Shown piece by piece: positions 44,704-53,620 of a stretch of 64,000 bases of DNA. The position numbers and the translations under genes are program-made. Source of the stretch: Paenibacillus sp. An7 (lineage in GTDB: Bacteria > Bacillota > Bacilli > Paenibacillales > Paenibacillaceae); assembly GCF_009870785.1 (NCBI RefSeq), contig NZ_WTWX01000005.1, positions 1 to 64,000 on the forward strand, given 5' to 3'. Numbering within the stretch: the first letter of the stretch is position 1; each line of letters opens with the position of its first letter. The notes beneath the pieces are model-generated. The model was not told where the DNA came from. It saw only the letters and a list, made by a program, of their open reading frames with translations, and did no database searches.

Positions 44704-45015
44704 TATAAAAACAATAATAAAGTTAAGGTATACAGCATGATCCGATCATGGAGGTTTATTTAACTATGTACAAAGAAAGAGTCTTATCCTAAGATACGTA
44801 ATCCTACGTAATCAAAGGGCCTATGAACTCTTCTCCACAGCATCCATATTTCTATAAACATGGCCCATGCCGTGATTCATATGTACAAGATATTGTTAAA
44901 ATCCATGTTCATCTCTCCCTATTGGTCCATACACTAAAGTATGAATCAATGGGTTGTTCCTCACTCTTTATGCTACCCATATGCGCTACCGCACATAAGC
45001 CATAAATCATAGGAA
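44704..45015 (-). other. Long spacer of the trp leader RNA
   Basis: About 310 nt between the TRAP site and the terminator with no gene of normal size. A mini-ORF of 11 codons (MNMDFNNILYI, 44912-44877) has AGGGAG very close to its ATG but no Trp codons. The tract also holds TACGTAGGATTACGTA-like repeats near 44795-44815. The B. subtilis trp leader is much shorter. Confidence 0.5.
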
Positions 45016-45087
45016 CTCGTCTCAGCTCTGCTATACTCTACTTAATTAAAGTTTTATCTAAACTCTAAACTCTTCTCATCTCTGCTA
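45016..45087 (-). promoter_or_regulatory. TRAP-binding site: eleven GAG/UAG triplets in the trp leader
   Basis: On the minus-strand RNA, eleven triplets occur in two blocks. UAG, GAG, GAG, GAG, GAG, UAG lie at 45087-45058, and GAG, UAG, GAG, GAG, GAG at 45038-45016. Spacers are 2 nt except one of 4 nt and a 19-nt gap between the blocks. TRAP is an 11-subunit ring that binds eleven such triplets, and its gene mtrB is at 55248. Tryptophan-loaded TRAP should bind here and favour the terminator at 44675. Confidence 0.88.
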
Positions 45088-45093
45088 ACAATC

Positions 45094-45123
45094 ACTATAC
45101 ATTACATCTACAGGTTTTGGCAA
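45094..45123 (-). promoter_or_regulatory. Candidate sigma-A promoter of the trp operon
   Basis: Minus strand TTGCCA (45123-45118), 18 bp, TATAGT (45099-45094), just after the aroH stop. The start would be near 45086-45088, placing the first TRAP triplet almost at +1. Read-through from aroH is an alternative source of leader RNA. Confidence 0.5.
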
Positions 45124-45137
45124 GAAGCCATTTTCAC

Positions 45138-45515
45138 CTATGTATTCGATGATTCTGCTAAATCCGGCCGCAAAGCCTTAGCTCCATTCAGATATACGTG
45201 AGCCATTTCCTTTTGCGTTTTGTCTGTATTCACATGAATCATGAATCGAATACATCTCTCAAGTGATCCTTTGACAGGTACCTCCTGGGAACACATGAGG
45301 GGAACAAGCTCCCATCCCTGTAATTCACGAATGGACTTGGCAGGAAATGCTGCATCCAGATCTTTCGTCAGCGTAATCCATACGCTGCATATCGCCTCAG
45401 GATCGAGCGAATTCTTCTGGACGATTTCTCTGAGAAGTTTGCTCGTTTCATTCACAATATCTGCTTCTGTATTGCTGGCAACGGTTGTTGCACCGCGAAT
45501 TCCTCTTGTGTACAT
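45138..45515 (-). CDS. aroH: Chorismate mutase, AroH type
   Basis: Converts chorismate to prephenate for tyrosine and phenylalanine. The 125-aa protein is the small trimeric type: RGIRGATTVASNTEADIVNETS, with catalytic Arg in the first strand, Glu near 78 (MCSQEVPV), and Arg in LERCIRFMIHVN. It follows aroB by 6 bp and precedes the trp leader. Confidence 0.95.
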   Translation of the reverse strand: MYTRGIRGATTVASNTEADIVNETSKLLREIVQKNSLDPEAICSVWITLTKDLDAAFPAKSIRELQGWELVPLMCSQEVPVKGSLERCIRFMIHVNTDKTQKEMAHVYLNGAKALRPDLAESSNT

Positions 45516-45521
45516 CCGATC

Positions 45522-46619
45522 TTACACCTCCTTTTTCAGTTCCTCAAGCACCAGGCGAACATCTTCGGTCCGCACATCTTTGGCAATCGTAACCTCACCA
45601 ATCGCTGTTGGAATAATAAAGACCATATGACCTTCTCTGAATTTCTTGTCATGCATCATCGCAGACATAATATCTTCACTACTTAGATGCCCAGGGAGAG
45701 AAGTCGGCAGTCCAATTGCCTTAAGCATCCGTTTTGTGTCTTCATATAGGGAAGCATCTGCTCCTCTCATGACACCAAGTTTAGCGGATCCAACCATTCC
45801 GATGGAGATGGCTTCTCCATGAAGGAACTCCCCATAACCAGCAATGGCTTCAATCGCGTGACCAATGGTATGACCTAGATTCAGGATGGCGCGAATTCCG
45901 TTTTCTTGCTCATCTTGAGAAACAATCTCTGCTTTGATCGCACAACCTTTGAGTAGTCCATACGCTAAAGTATCCTTATCAAGAGCTAATAACTGATCTG
46001 CATTTTCCTCGCACCAATGCGCAAATTCTGCATCCCTAATCAGTCCGTGCTTAACCATCTCTGCAAGCCCGGCGGATATCTCGCGGCGCGGTAGTGTGAG
46101 CAGCGTGTTTACATCATATAAAACAAGCTCTGGTTGATGAAAAGCACCGATCATATTTTTGGCAAGTGGATGGTTAATCGCTACTTTTCCGCCCACACTG
46201 CTGTCATGAGCGAGGATCGTAGTCGGGATTTGCACAAATTTGATTCCTCGCATATAAGTAGCAGCTACAAATCCAGCTAAATCTCCAACCACTCCGCCTC
46301 CAAGCGCAAGAATAGCCGAGCTGCGATCCAGCTTCGCTTCAATTGCACTTGTCATCATCTCTTCATAAACCTTTAGTGACTTCGAGGTTTCACCGCTTGG
46401 TACCACAGTAGAAGCTACAGTATACCCTGCAGTTTTTAGAGAAGTGAGAAGTGTATCAAGATAATGAGGAGCAACTTTCTCATCCGTAATAACAAGCAAA
46501 GAACTTTTTATGCTGATTCCATGCTTCTGAATATAGTCTCCTGCTTCTTCAAGAAGTCCACCGCCAATATAGATTGGATACGATCGTTCGCCGAGGTCAA
46601 CCTTTAACTCCCGCATCAT
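45522..46619 (-). CDS. aroB: 3-dehydroquinate synthase
   Basis: Second shikimate-pathway enzyme, NAD+ and metal dependent, 365 aa. Motifs include SYPIYIGGGLLEEAG, LALGGGVVGDLAGFVAATYMRG, TTILAHDSSVGGKVAINHP, and the metal-binding NLGHTIGHAIEAI with the downstream His. It begins overlapping the last base of the aroC stop codon. Together with aroC and aroH it supplies prephenate. Confidence 0.97.
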   Translation of the reverse strand: MMRELKVDLGERSYPIYIGGGLLEEAGDYIQKHGISIKSSLLVITDEKVAPHYLDTLLTSLKTAGYTVASTVVPSGETSKSLKVYEEMMTSAIEAKLDRSSAILALGGGVVGDLAGFVAATYMRGIKFVQIPTTILAHDSSVGGKVAINHPLAKNMIGAFHQPELVLYDVNTLLTLPRREISAGLAEMVKHGLIRDAEFAHWCEENADQLLALDKDTLAYGLLKGCAIKAEIVSQDEQENGIRAILNLGHTIGHAIEAIAGYGEFLHGEAISIGMVGSAKLGVMRGADASLYEDTKRMLKAIGLPTSLPGHLSSEDIMSAMMHDKKFREGHMVFIIPTAIGEVTIAKDVRTEDVRLVLEELKKEV

Positions 46620-47788
46620 TAGTAACGCTCCAATTGTGCATTATAGTTATCGAGGTTGGCCCGGATCTCCTCTATAGAATCCCCGCCGAATTTCTCCAAG
46701 AATGCTTTAGCAACTTCAAAAGCAACTACATGCTCCATTACCACACTCGCAGCAGGTACAGCACAAGCATCCGAACGTTCAACCTGAGCGGTAAACGGCT
46801 CTTTTGTATCAATGTCTACACTTTGCAGCGGTTTATAAAGCGTCGGAATGGGCTTCATAACGCCGCGTACTTTTATTGGCATACCATTCGTTACCCCGCC
46901 TTCAAAGCCGCCAAGGCGATTCGTAGCACGGTGGTATCCTTTCTCTTCCGTATACAGAATTTCATCATGAACCTGGGAACCAGGAATCGTGCCTGCATCA
47001 AATCCAATTCCAATCTCTACACCTTTAAATGCGTTAATGGACATAACCCCTTGAGCAATACGTCCATCAAGCTTCCGGTCATATTGAACGTAGCTTCCAA
47101 GACCGACAGGTACACCTTCCACAATACATTCTACGATCCCGCCGATTGAATCGCCTTCTTGCTTAATCTGATCAATATAAGCTTCCATCTTCTTCTCTGT
47201 TGCTTCATCCGTAACGCGAACCGATGAAGCTTCTGTACGAGCACGCAGTTCTTCTAGCGGCAAATCTTCATAAGGAGCTTCAATCTCCCCAATCCGAAGC
47301 ACTCTGCCGGCAACCTCTATTCCAAACTCGGAGAGTAGTTGACGTGCGAGCGCACCCACTGCAACACGTACCGTTGTTTCTCTGGCACTAGAACGTTCTA
47401 GTACATTACGGAGATCTTTCAAATTATATTTAAGTCCGCCGTTCAAATCTGCATGACCTGGACGCGGGCGATGTACCCGGCGTTTCTCTTCATCATTGCC
47501 TTCGATCGGTTCAATGTTCATAATATTACGCCAATGTGTCCAGTCTTTATTTTCAACAACGAGCGCTACTGGTGCACCGGTTGTATATCCGTGACGAATT
47601 CCACCCACAAATTCAGCGGTATCTTTCTCAATTTGCATACGACGGCCTCGGCCATATCCCTTTTGACGGCGATGGAGCTGGAAATTCAGTTCCTCAAAAT
47701 CCACCTTCATATTGCTCGGAAGACCTTCAACGATTGCGGTTAATTGGGGTCCGTGCGTTTCCCCTGCGGTTAAATAACGAAGACTCAT
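46619..47788 (-). CDS. aroC: Chorismate synthase
   Basis: Last shikimate step, from EPSP to chorismate, FMN dependent. The 389-aa protein has [66 protein letters not shown], and [11 protein letters not shown]. The first gene after a consensus promoter at 47848. In B. subtilis nomenclature it is aroF. Its product feeds TrpE, AroH and MqnA, all encoded nearby. Confidence 0.97.
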   Translation of the reverse strand: MSLRYLTAGETHGPQLTAIVEGLPSNMKVDFEELNFQLHRRQKGYGRGRRMQIEKDTAEFVGGIRHGYTTGAPVALVVENKDWTHWRNIMNIEPIEGNDEEKRRVHRPRPGHADLNGGLKYNLKDLRNVLERSSARETTVRVAVGALARQLLSEFGIEVAGRVLRIGEIEAPYEDLPLEELRARTEASSVRVTDEATEKKMEAYIDQIKQEGDSIGGIVECIVEGVPVGLGSYVQYDRKLDGRIAQGVMSINAFKGVEIGIGFDAGTIPGSQVHDEILYTEEKGYHRATNRLGGFEGGVTNGMPIKVRGVMKPIPTLYKPLQSVDIDTKEPFTAQVERSDACAVPAASVVMEHVVAFEVAKAFLEKFGGDSIEEIRANLDNYNAQLERY

Positions 47789-47847
47789 AATACGTTCCCC
47801 CTTTATACTGTTAAGCTTTAAACTGCTAAAATCTTTAATCTTTGATC

Positions 47848-47876
47848 ATTATAGTATAGCATGTTATCTTTGACAA
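47848..47876 (-). promoter_or_regulatory. Sigma-A promoter of the aroC-aroB-aroH operon
   Basis: Minus strand TTGTCA (47876-47871), 17-bp spacer, TATAAT (47853-47848). It lies just downstream of the terminator of the preceding small gene. Confidence 0.8.
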
Positions 47877-47893
47877 GAAATGTTCTCATTCAT

Positions 47894-47933
47894 AAAAAAA
47901 CACGCAGATTCAAATGGACGAATCTGCGTGTTC
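47894..47933 (-). terminator. Terminator after the 60-aa gene
   Basis: AACACGCAGATTC/GAATCTGCGTGTT stem followed by T7 on the minus strand. It separates the cheR region from aroC. Confidence 0.85.
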
Positions 47934-47947
47934 TCTATTACGTAAGT

Positions 47948-48130
47948 TTACTTGTTTCCCATCAGACTGGTCTGCTTGGATCTCATACTGTTCTGTAGAT
48001 TACTATCGGGCTTTATGCTGCCAAGAACCTGTCTCAATTGAGAAGGATCGAGTCCAAGAATCTGAGCACATTCCAAAATGCTAATCGTTCCCTGCCGGTA
48101 GGCAGTAATCACTGCTCGCTTATCCATCAC
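47948..48130 (-). CDS. Small conserved-looking protein with a helix-turn-helix-like N-terminus
   Basis: 60 aa (59 from the second Met). Residues 3-37 (KRAVITAYRQGTISILECAQ, then ILGLDPSQLRQVLGSI) look like a short HTH of the kind used for DNA-binding or in small regulators. The remainder is polar. It has a clear terminator downstream and is about 70 bp from cheR. No family is recognised; a regulatory role is only a guess. Confidence 0.55.
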   Translation of the reverse strand: MMDKRAVITAYRQGTISILECAQILGLDPSQLRQVLGSIKPDSNLQNSMRSKQTSLMGNK

Positions 48131-48200
48131 TTTCGCCTCCAGATCTATCCATCCTATCTGATTGCTTCAGTATGAGACATTCCAGCTGTTTTTTATGCAT

Positions 48201-48995
48201 TTATTTTTTGCGATAGAAAAAAGTCTCTGCTCCTTCAAGGCCGTACTCTCCCGGTGAGAAAATTTGTTCTGTGCTTCCCACAAATAAAATACCGCCAGGA
48301 CGAAGTGCATTCGCAAATTTTTGATAAAGTACGTGCTTCGCTTCTTCTGTAAAATAGATCATCACATTTCGGCACACAATCAAATCAAATCCATCCTCAA
48401 AGGAGTCCATCAGCAAGTTTTGTTTACTAAAATGGACAGTTTCCGCAAGTTTAGGATCGATTCTATAATGCATTCCTTCAGGTATAAAGTATTTTTTAAC
48501 TGCCTGCTCAGGAACTTCTTTTAGAGAGCGTTCCAAATATGTACCTTGCTTTGCCTTTGCCAAAGCACCGTCATCAATGTCAGTAGCCATAATTCTACTG
48601 TTTGAGAGCAACCCAGCCATGTCAAGGATCATAGCAATTGTATAGGGCTCTTCTCCTGTAGAACAAGCGGCACTCCATACTTTAAGCGGAAGATGGGAAG
48701 TAAGGGAAGGAAGCAACGTGTTTTGCAGTACTTCCCACCGATTCCGGTTTCTCCAAAATTCAGACACATTAATCGTCATTCGATCTAGAAAATCTAGAAA
48801 AAGTGCTTTATTCTGTTCCATCCCTTCAAAAAAAGCGGCAAAAGAATCATACCCGTGTCTTAACCTAAGGGTAGTCAACCGCCGCTTCATTTGAGTTTCT
48901 TTGTACTGGGCAAGATCAATTCCCGTAGCTGCCTTGATCTTATGAATAAACAGGACATAGTCATCCTGTTCAGAGCCTTTTTCAAGCAATGACAT
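48201..48995 (-). CDS. cheR: Chemotaxis protein methyltransferase CheR
   Basis: SAM-dependent methylation of glutamates in methyl-accepting chemotaxis proteins. The 264-aa protein has the N-terminal helical domain (YKETQMKRRLTTLRLRHGYD) and the SAM domain with VWSAACSTGEEPYTIAMIL, MATDID and FDLIVCRNVMIYF. It sits between ndk and aroC as in B. subtilis, apart from the main che operon. Confidence 0.94.
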   Translation of the reverse strand: MSLLEKGSEQDDYVLFIHKIKAATGIDLAQYKETQMKRRLTTLRLRHGYDSFAAFFEGMEQNKALFLDFLDRMTINVSEFWRNRNRWEVLQNTLLPSLTSHLPLKVWSAACSTGEEPYTIAMILDMAGLLSNSRIMATDIDDGALAKAKQGTYLERSLKEVPEQAVKKYFIPEGMHYRIDPKLAETVHFSKQNLLMDSFEDGFDLIVCRNVMIYFTEEAKHVLYQKFANALRPGGILFVGSTEQIFSPGEYGLEGAETFFYRKK

Positions 48996-49029
48996 TTGAT
49001 TCCTTCCTTCTTACGGAAAGATCACTCGT

Positions 49030-49473
49030 TTATGTCCAGGCAGCAACCGTTTTACTGTAAGATACCAGTTCAGCCTCATTAAAGAAGTTAGCAAGCTCAC
49101 GAGCTGCACTTTCAGGAGAATCAGCACCATGAATCAGATTATGCGGAGTAACTGCTGCAAAATCTCCGCGAATCGTTCCAGGGAGCGCCTCTTTCACTTT
49201 GGTTTTCCCCATGATCACCCGAGCAAGTTCAATTACATCTTCGCCTTCCCATACCATAGCAAAGACCGGCCCAGAAGTAATGAAAGACACGAGCTCATCA
49301 AAGAAAGGCTTACCTTCATGTTCCGCATAATGACGTTTTGCTTGCTCGTCAGTCATCTGTACGAATTTACCTGCAACCAGTTTAAACCCCTTATCCTCAA
49401 ACCGACTAACAATTCGTCCAATGAGTCCACGTTGTACGCCATCTGGTTTCACCATTAAAAAAGTACGTTCCAT
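49030..49473 (-). CDS. ndk: Nucleoside diphosphate kinase
   Basis: Transfers gamma-phosphate between NTPs and NDPs. 147 aa, with [19 protein letters not shown], and the catalytic His in [15 protein letters not shown]. Length and residues are canonical. It follows hepT in the same order as B. subtilis. Confidence 0.97.
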   Translation of the reverse strand: MERTFLMVKPDGVQRGLIGRIVSRFEDKGFKLVAGKFVQMTDEQAKRHYAEHEGKPFFDELVSFITSGPVFAMVWEGEDVIELARVIMGKTKVKEALPGTIRGDFAAVTPHNLIHGADSPESAARELANFFNEAELVSYSKTVAAWT

Positions 49474-49552
49474 GTGTATTCTCCTCCAGGCTTAGTTATG
49501 AATGCGCTGCTTTCGTAAGCTTTCGACTTCGTGAGAACATCTTCCTGCCTGA

Positions 49553-50527
49553 TTAATATGAACGTTTTACGACAAAATGAGCGATATCCCGCAAATTTTT
49601 CTTTGTCTTGATGTCAGGAAGTCCATCCAAGGCATCAAGAGCTTTATTCATATATCGGTCAGCAAGCTCCTCTGCTTTAGTCATTCCCGCACTCTCTTTA
49701 ATCATACCCACCGCAGCACGAACGCTACCCATATCATTCTGATCACGAATGTTAGCGATCAGCTGCAACAAATCGGGTCTAATCTCCTCATCCTGTAACG
49801 CATAAATGACAGGGATTGTAATATTGCCTTGAAGCATATCACTTCCCGGCGGTTTACCAAGCTGCTTCTCTGTTCCTCTAAGGTCCAGCAGGTCATCCTG
49901 AATTTGGAAAGCCATTCCCACATTGTATCCGTAGCTGTATAAGCGTCTACAAATGTCACTGGAAGCTCCCGCAGCCACGGCTCCTAGCTGGCAACTGATC
50001 GCAATCAGCAGAGCCGTCTTCCGGCGGATACGAAGTAAGTAATTCCGAATGCTCTGATCCGTATTGAAGAAATCCCGGATTTGTTCCATTTCACCAATAG
50101 TCATCTGAACCATCGCTTTTGCCATGGTCTGATGAATCAACGGATTAGGGAGTTCCGTAATCATGAGCATTGCTCTGGCATAAATATAATCTCCTGTGTA
50201 CATAGCAATCCGGTTATCCCATTTGGATTTCACTGTGAGTTGTCCGCGGCGTGTCTTCGCGTTATCAATCACATCATCATGAACAAGAGAAGAAGAGTGA
50301 ATGAGTTCTAACGGAACAGCGATATGTTTCAGCACTTCAATATCATAGGTTCCAAATTTACCGCCCAGCAAAACAAAGACGGGACGCAGCCTTTTACCGC
50401 CTGCTTTCAGCAAGTGTAAGGAAGTCTCAGCGAGCAGCTTCTGATCCGTTTCCACACTTTTATACAATTCTTTCTCAATGTACTTCATATCTTTTTTAAG
50501 TTCAGTCAATATATCCAGTAGTTTCAT
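49553..50527 (-). CDS. hepT: Heptaprenyl diphosphate synthase component II
   Basis: Catalytic subunit making the C35 side chain of menaquinone. The 324-aa trans-prenyltransferase has the first Asp-rich motif SSLVHDDVIDNAKTRRG and the second, FQIQDDLLD, plus KAGGKRLRP. The partner HepS is at 53621. It overlaps mqnA by 4 bp relative to the stop codon, so it is translated with the quinone genes. Confidence 0.94.
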   Translation of the reverse strand: MKLLDILTELKKDMKYIEKELYKSVETDQKLLAETSLHLLKAGGKRLRPVFVLLGGKFGTYDIEVLKHIAVPLELIHSSSLVHDDVIDNAKTRRGQLTVKSKWDNRIAMYTGDYIYARAMLMITELPNPLIHQTMAKAMVQMTIGEMEQIRDFFNTDQSIRNYLLRIRRKTALLIAISCQLGAVAAGASSDICRRLYSYGYNVGMAFQIQDDLLDLRGTEKQLGKPPGSDMLQGNITIPVIYALQDEEIRPDLLQLIANIRDQNDMGSVRAAVGMIKESAGMTKAEELADRYMNKALDALDGLPDIKTKKNLRDIAHFVVKRSY

Positions 50528-51384
50528 TCCGTCACCCGTATCAGCTTATTCTCATTCCAGAGATCCAGCCGGACCTCATGCTCCATGAGACCGAGCTCAT
50601 GTGCATAACGGAAATACAGTTGCAGTCCCTGCAACTCATTTTCACCAAAATCGTAACATAAATTCGTAAAATAATCATACCAATAAGATTTTGTTCCTCC
50701 GTTTTTTTGTATCGCTTCATCTATAACCGGAGTAAGGTCTTGCATAATCTTTTCTTTACTTGATATAAAAGCATCTGTGATCTCATGAATTACTTCACTA
50801 TGACATTTGGCATAATCGGATGAAACAGCCCATACCGCAAAAGTCATACTTTGGTTTGTGAAATCGTGCCATCTCTCACCCAGATCATACACATAATAGC
50901 CGTGATTTGTCCAAGATGCCTGTATCGCAGAATCGCCGATCAATAGAGCTGCATCTGCATGTTCCATCATAGAAGGCAGATCCGGTTCTTGCGTAATATA
51001 CGCTGGGTTCAATTTATAGAACTTTGTCATTAGTATTTTCAATAAATTCACAGAAGTAGCTGACGTATTCGTCAGAGCGATTGTTCCGCCCCCCAGATCT
51101 TCGATCTTCTTTTTACTGAAAAGCAGAATTGATTTCACTTCGCCCTTACTACTAACTGATATATCTGGTAAAACCATCAGGCGTTTTGATTCCATTCCAT
51201 AAGCAAAAGAAGACATTGCACTCAGATCAAGTGCACCGTCGTGTATTCTTTGATTCAGTACAGCGGGGACTTCTGTAACCATCTCGACCGGGTGGGTAAG
51301 TTTCCTCGGATCGAAATAATGAAAGATAGGCCAAGCATTGGTATAACTAATCTTACCGAGAACGGTTTTACTATGAGTATTCAT
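50524..51384 (-). CDS. mqnA: Chorismate dehydratase (futalosine menaquinone pathway)
   Basis: 286 aa of the periplasmic-binding-protein fold used by MqnA, which dehydrates chorismate to 3-(1-carboxyvinyloxy)benzoate. Features: GKISYTNAWPIFHYF, LDLSAMSSFAYGM, ALTNTSATSVNLLKILM, ALLIGDSAI and YDLGERWHDFTNQSMTFAVW. MenF or MenD genes of the classical pathway are not seen. The ATG at 51384 follows GGGGGGAG; an in-frame ATG at 51399 lies inside the upstream gene. Confidence 0.9.
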   Translation of the reverse strand: MNTHSKTVLGKISYTNAWPIFHYFDPRKLTHPVEMVTEVPAVLNQRIHDGALDLSAMSSFAYGMESKRLMVLPDISVSSKGEVKSILLFSKKKIEDLGGGTIALTNTSATSVNLLKILMTKFYKLNPAYITQEPDLPSMMEHADAALLIGDSAIQASWTNHGYYVYDLGERWHDFTNQSMTFAVWAVSSDYAKCHSEVIHEITDAFISSKEKIMQDLTPVIDEAIQKNGGTKSYWYDYFTNLCYDFGENELQGLQLYFRYAHELGLMEHEVRLDLWNENKLIRVTE

Positions 51385-51989
51385 GTTGTCTCCCCCCATC
51401 TCGTAAACAGATCATGCTCAATATGAAGAGTATCAAGTACTTTACCAACAAGAAAATTAATTAAATCATCCATCGTTTTGGGATGGTAATAAAAGGCCGG
51501 CATCGCAGGAATCATTTTGACTCCAAGGCGTGACAGCTTCAACATATTTTCGAGATGTATCGCATGAAGCGGCGTCTCTCTCGGAACCAAAACTAAGGAA
51601 CGTCCCTCTTTCATCATCACATCTGCCGCCCGAGCCATCAGATTATCGGAGGCTCCATGAGCTATGGCTGATAAAGTCCCCATGGAACATGGCATGATAA
51701 TCATCCCGTCCATTAAAAAGGACCCGCTTGCGATCGAAGCCCCGATGTCGTTTACGGGATGATAAACAAGAGAACCGGGACGGCTCCCGAACTTCTCGTT
51801 CAAAATCCCTTCCCGGTCCGTAACGTTCCAGCCTAGTTCTTCTTTTATGACACGCCAGCCTGCATTTGATACGACAAGGTGTACTTCATAGGCCTGATCA
51901 AGTAAAGTTTCAATCAGTCGTATTCCGTATATACTGCCGCTTGCCCCTGTAATACCAACGGCAAGTCTTTTCAACCGGTTTGCTGTCAA
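51381..51989 (-). CDS. ubiX: UbiX-like flavin prenyltransferase
   Basis: Makes prenylated FMN for a UbiD-type decarboxylase. About 202 aa with VGITGASGSIYGIRLIETL, SASIASGSFLMDGMII-type flavin region and the PMSTGTLSAIAHG-like segment MPCSMGTLSAIAHGASDNL, ending in VPRETPLHAIHLENML and PAMPAFYYHPKT. A TTG at 51989 with GGTGGTG upstream is preferred; an ATG at 52010 overlapping ubiA is possible. In futalosine-pathway organisms it supports naphthoate decarboxylation. Confidence 0.87.
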   Translation of the reverse strand: MTANRLKRLAVGITGASGSIYGIRLIETLLDQAYEVHLVVSNAGWRVIKEELGWNVTDREGILNEKFGSRPGSLVYHPVNDIGASIASGSFLMDGMIIMPCSMGTLSAIAHGASDNLMARAADVMMKEGRSLVLVPRETPLHAIHLENMLKLSRLGVKMIPAMPAFYYHPKTMDDLINFLVGKVLDTLHIEHDLFTRWGETT

Positions 51990-51990
51990 G

Positions 51991-52857
51991 TTAAAACACC
52001 ACCACATCAATCAAAGTAAAGACAAAGATTACGATGCTGACTACACTGTTCAGAGTAAAGAAAGCCGTCTGTAAACGACTTAGATCACTCGGCGTCACAA
52101 TGTAATGCTCATAAATAAGCAGCGCACAAGAAATCAAAATTCCTACTGCATAGATCCAGCTGAGGCCTGTAATAAAGAGTAAGGCAATAAAGCCAGCCGC
52201 AGTAATGAGGTGAAATACTTTTGCAATAGTCAATGCTCCAGCAATACCAAAACGCGAAGGAATGGAGTACACGCCTTCTTCTCTATCAAATTCAATATCC
52301 TGGCACGCATAAATAATATCAAAACCAGCTGTCCAAAAAGCAGCCGCAACATACAGTACAAGACTGCTCAGGTTAATTTCCCCTGTCACTGCGACCCATC
52401 CGCCAAGCGGAGCGAGGGCAATCGTTAAACCTAATACGATATGGCAAGCCCAGGTAAATCGTTTGGTATAAGAATAAATAACAAGCATGAATACAGCAAT
52501 TGGAAGAAGTTTTACCGAGAGCGGATTAAGCTGTGATGCCGCCCAGAATAATAAAATAAAAGAGATAATTACAAAAACAACAACTTCACTGATTTTGAGA
52601 AGTCCTGCTGGAATGGCTCGTCCAGCCGTTCTAGGGTTCTTGGCATCAATCACGCGGTCTATCATTCGGTTGAGTCCAAAGGCAGCGCTTCGTGCACCAA
52701 TCATAGCGAGCAGTACCCAGCCAATCTGAGCCCAACTTGGTAAATGGCCCGTTATTTCTGTCGATCCCAGCACAGCACCCATAAATGCAAATGGCAACGC
52801 AAACAGCGTATGCTCAATTTTAATCATTTCTAGAAATATACCCATTTTCTTAAACAT
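51991..52857 (-). CDS. ubiA: UbiA-family prenyltransferase (MqnP-like)
   Basis: Integral membrane prenyltransferase, 288 aa, about eight helices. The first Asp-rich motif is in GLNRMIDRVIDAKNPRTAGR and the second in DIIYACQDIEFDREEGVYS. The family attaches polyprenyl chains to aromatic rings. Between ubiX- and ubiE-like genes and mqnA it most likely prenylates the dihydroxynaphthoate intermediate of menaquinone. It overlaps the end of ubiE by 8 bp. Confidence 0.9.
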   Translation of the reverse strand: MFKKMGIFLEMIKIEHTLFALPFAFMGAVLGSTEITGHLPSWAQIGWVLLAMIGARSAAFGLNRMIDRVIDAKNPRTAGRAIPAGLLKISEVVVFVIISFILLFWAASQLNPLSVKLLPIAVFMLVIYSYTKRFTWACHIVLGLTIALAPLGGWVAVTGEINLSSLVLYVAAAFWTAGFDIIYACQDIEFDREEGVYSIPSRFGIAGALTIAKVFHLITAAGFIALLFITGLSWIYAVGILISCALLIYEHYIVTPSDLSRLQTAFFTLNSVVSIVIFVFTLIDVVVF

Positions 52858-53578
52858 GCTGACTCTCCTTGGTCCCGATATGTAATGCTGCTATTCCGCC
52901 CGTCAAGGCAAAGGAAGTGACGTTTTGTAAGCCGGTCTCTTTGAAAATCTGTTCGAGTTCCGCTCTTCCAGGAAACATCATAAGGGAGTCAGGTAACCAT
53001 TTGTACTGTTCGTAACGCTTTGCTAACAGCTTGGCAATGAAAGGAAGCATATTTCTAAAATAAAAATAATACAAACCTTTGAACGGCTGCCAGGTAGGTT
53101 TAGAGAGTTCCAGACAGACGACCTTCCCTCCTGGTTTTACTACCCGCTTCATTTCGTTTAATACTTGTTTGATATCCGGCACATTACGAAGACCAAAGCC
53201 GATCGTTACGTAATCAAAGCTGTTATCTTCATAAGGCAAACTCATCGCATTTCCCTGAATGAGCGTAATCTGCTGCTTGCGGCCAAGCTTTTCAACTTTA
53301 TGCTGACCTACTTCCAGCATATTGCTGCTAAAATCAAGTCCTTCGATGTGACCCGTTTCACTTGCCTCTGCAAGTGCGAGCGTCCAGTCACAAGTACCAC
53401 AGCATACATCTAGTGCCGTTTGTCCAGGCTGTACATTCATTTTTTTCATTGTGAATTTACGCCAGGCCTTATGCCTTCTAAAGCTAAGCGTGTCGTTCAT
53501 TACATCATACTTACCAGCAATACTCTGAAAAACCGAATGGACGTACTGTTCCTTCGGCTTGCCCCCCCCATGCTGCAT
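52850..53578 (-). CDS. ubiE: Demethylmenaquinone methyltransferase
   Basis: SAM-dependent C-methylation, the last step of menaquinone synthesis. 242 aa: KYDVMNDTLSFRRHKAWRKF, ALDVCCGTCDWTLALAE (SAM motif I), FDYVTIGFGLRNVPD and the C-terminal GRAELEQIFKETG. It corresponds to menH/menG/ubiE of B. subtilis between hepS and hepT. Downstream it overlaps ubiA. Confidence 0.94.
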   Translation of the reverse strand: MQHGGGKPKEQYVHSVFQSIAGKYDVMNDTLSFRRHKAWRKFTMKKMNVQPGQTALDVCCGTCDWTLALAEASETGHIEGLDFSSNMLEVGQHKVEKLGRKQQITLIQGNAMSLPYEDNSFDYVTIGFGLRNVPDIKQVLNEMKRVVKPGGKVVCLELSKPTWQPFKGLYYFYFRNMLPFIAKLLAKRYEQYKWLPDSLMMFPGRAELEQIFKETGLQNVTSFALTGGIAALHIGTKESQHV

Positions 53579-53620
53579 GTATAAATACCACCTTTATCCA
53601 CTTTTCATCAAACCATAAAC

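Noticed and set aside
44704..45015. T-box riboswitch in the trp leader.
   Set aside because: No AGGGTGGTACCGCG-type T-box sequence occurs on the minus strand, and the eleven TRAP triplets already explain regulation.
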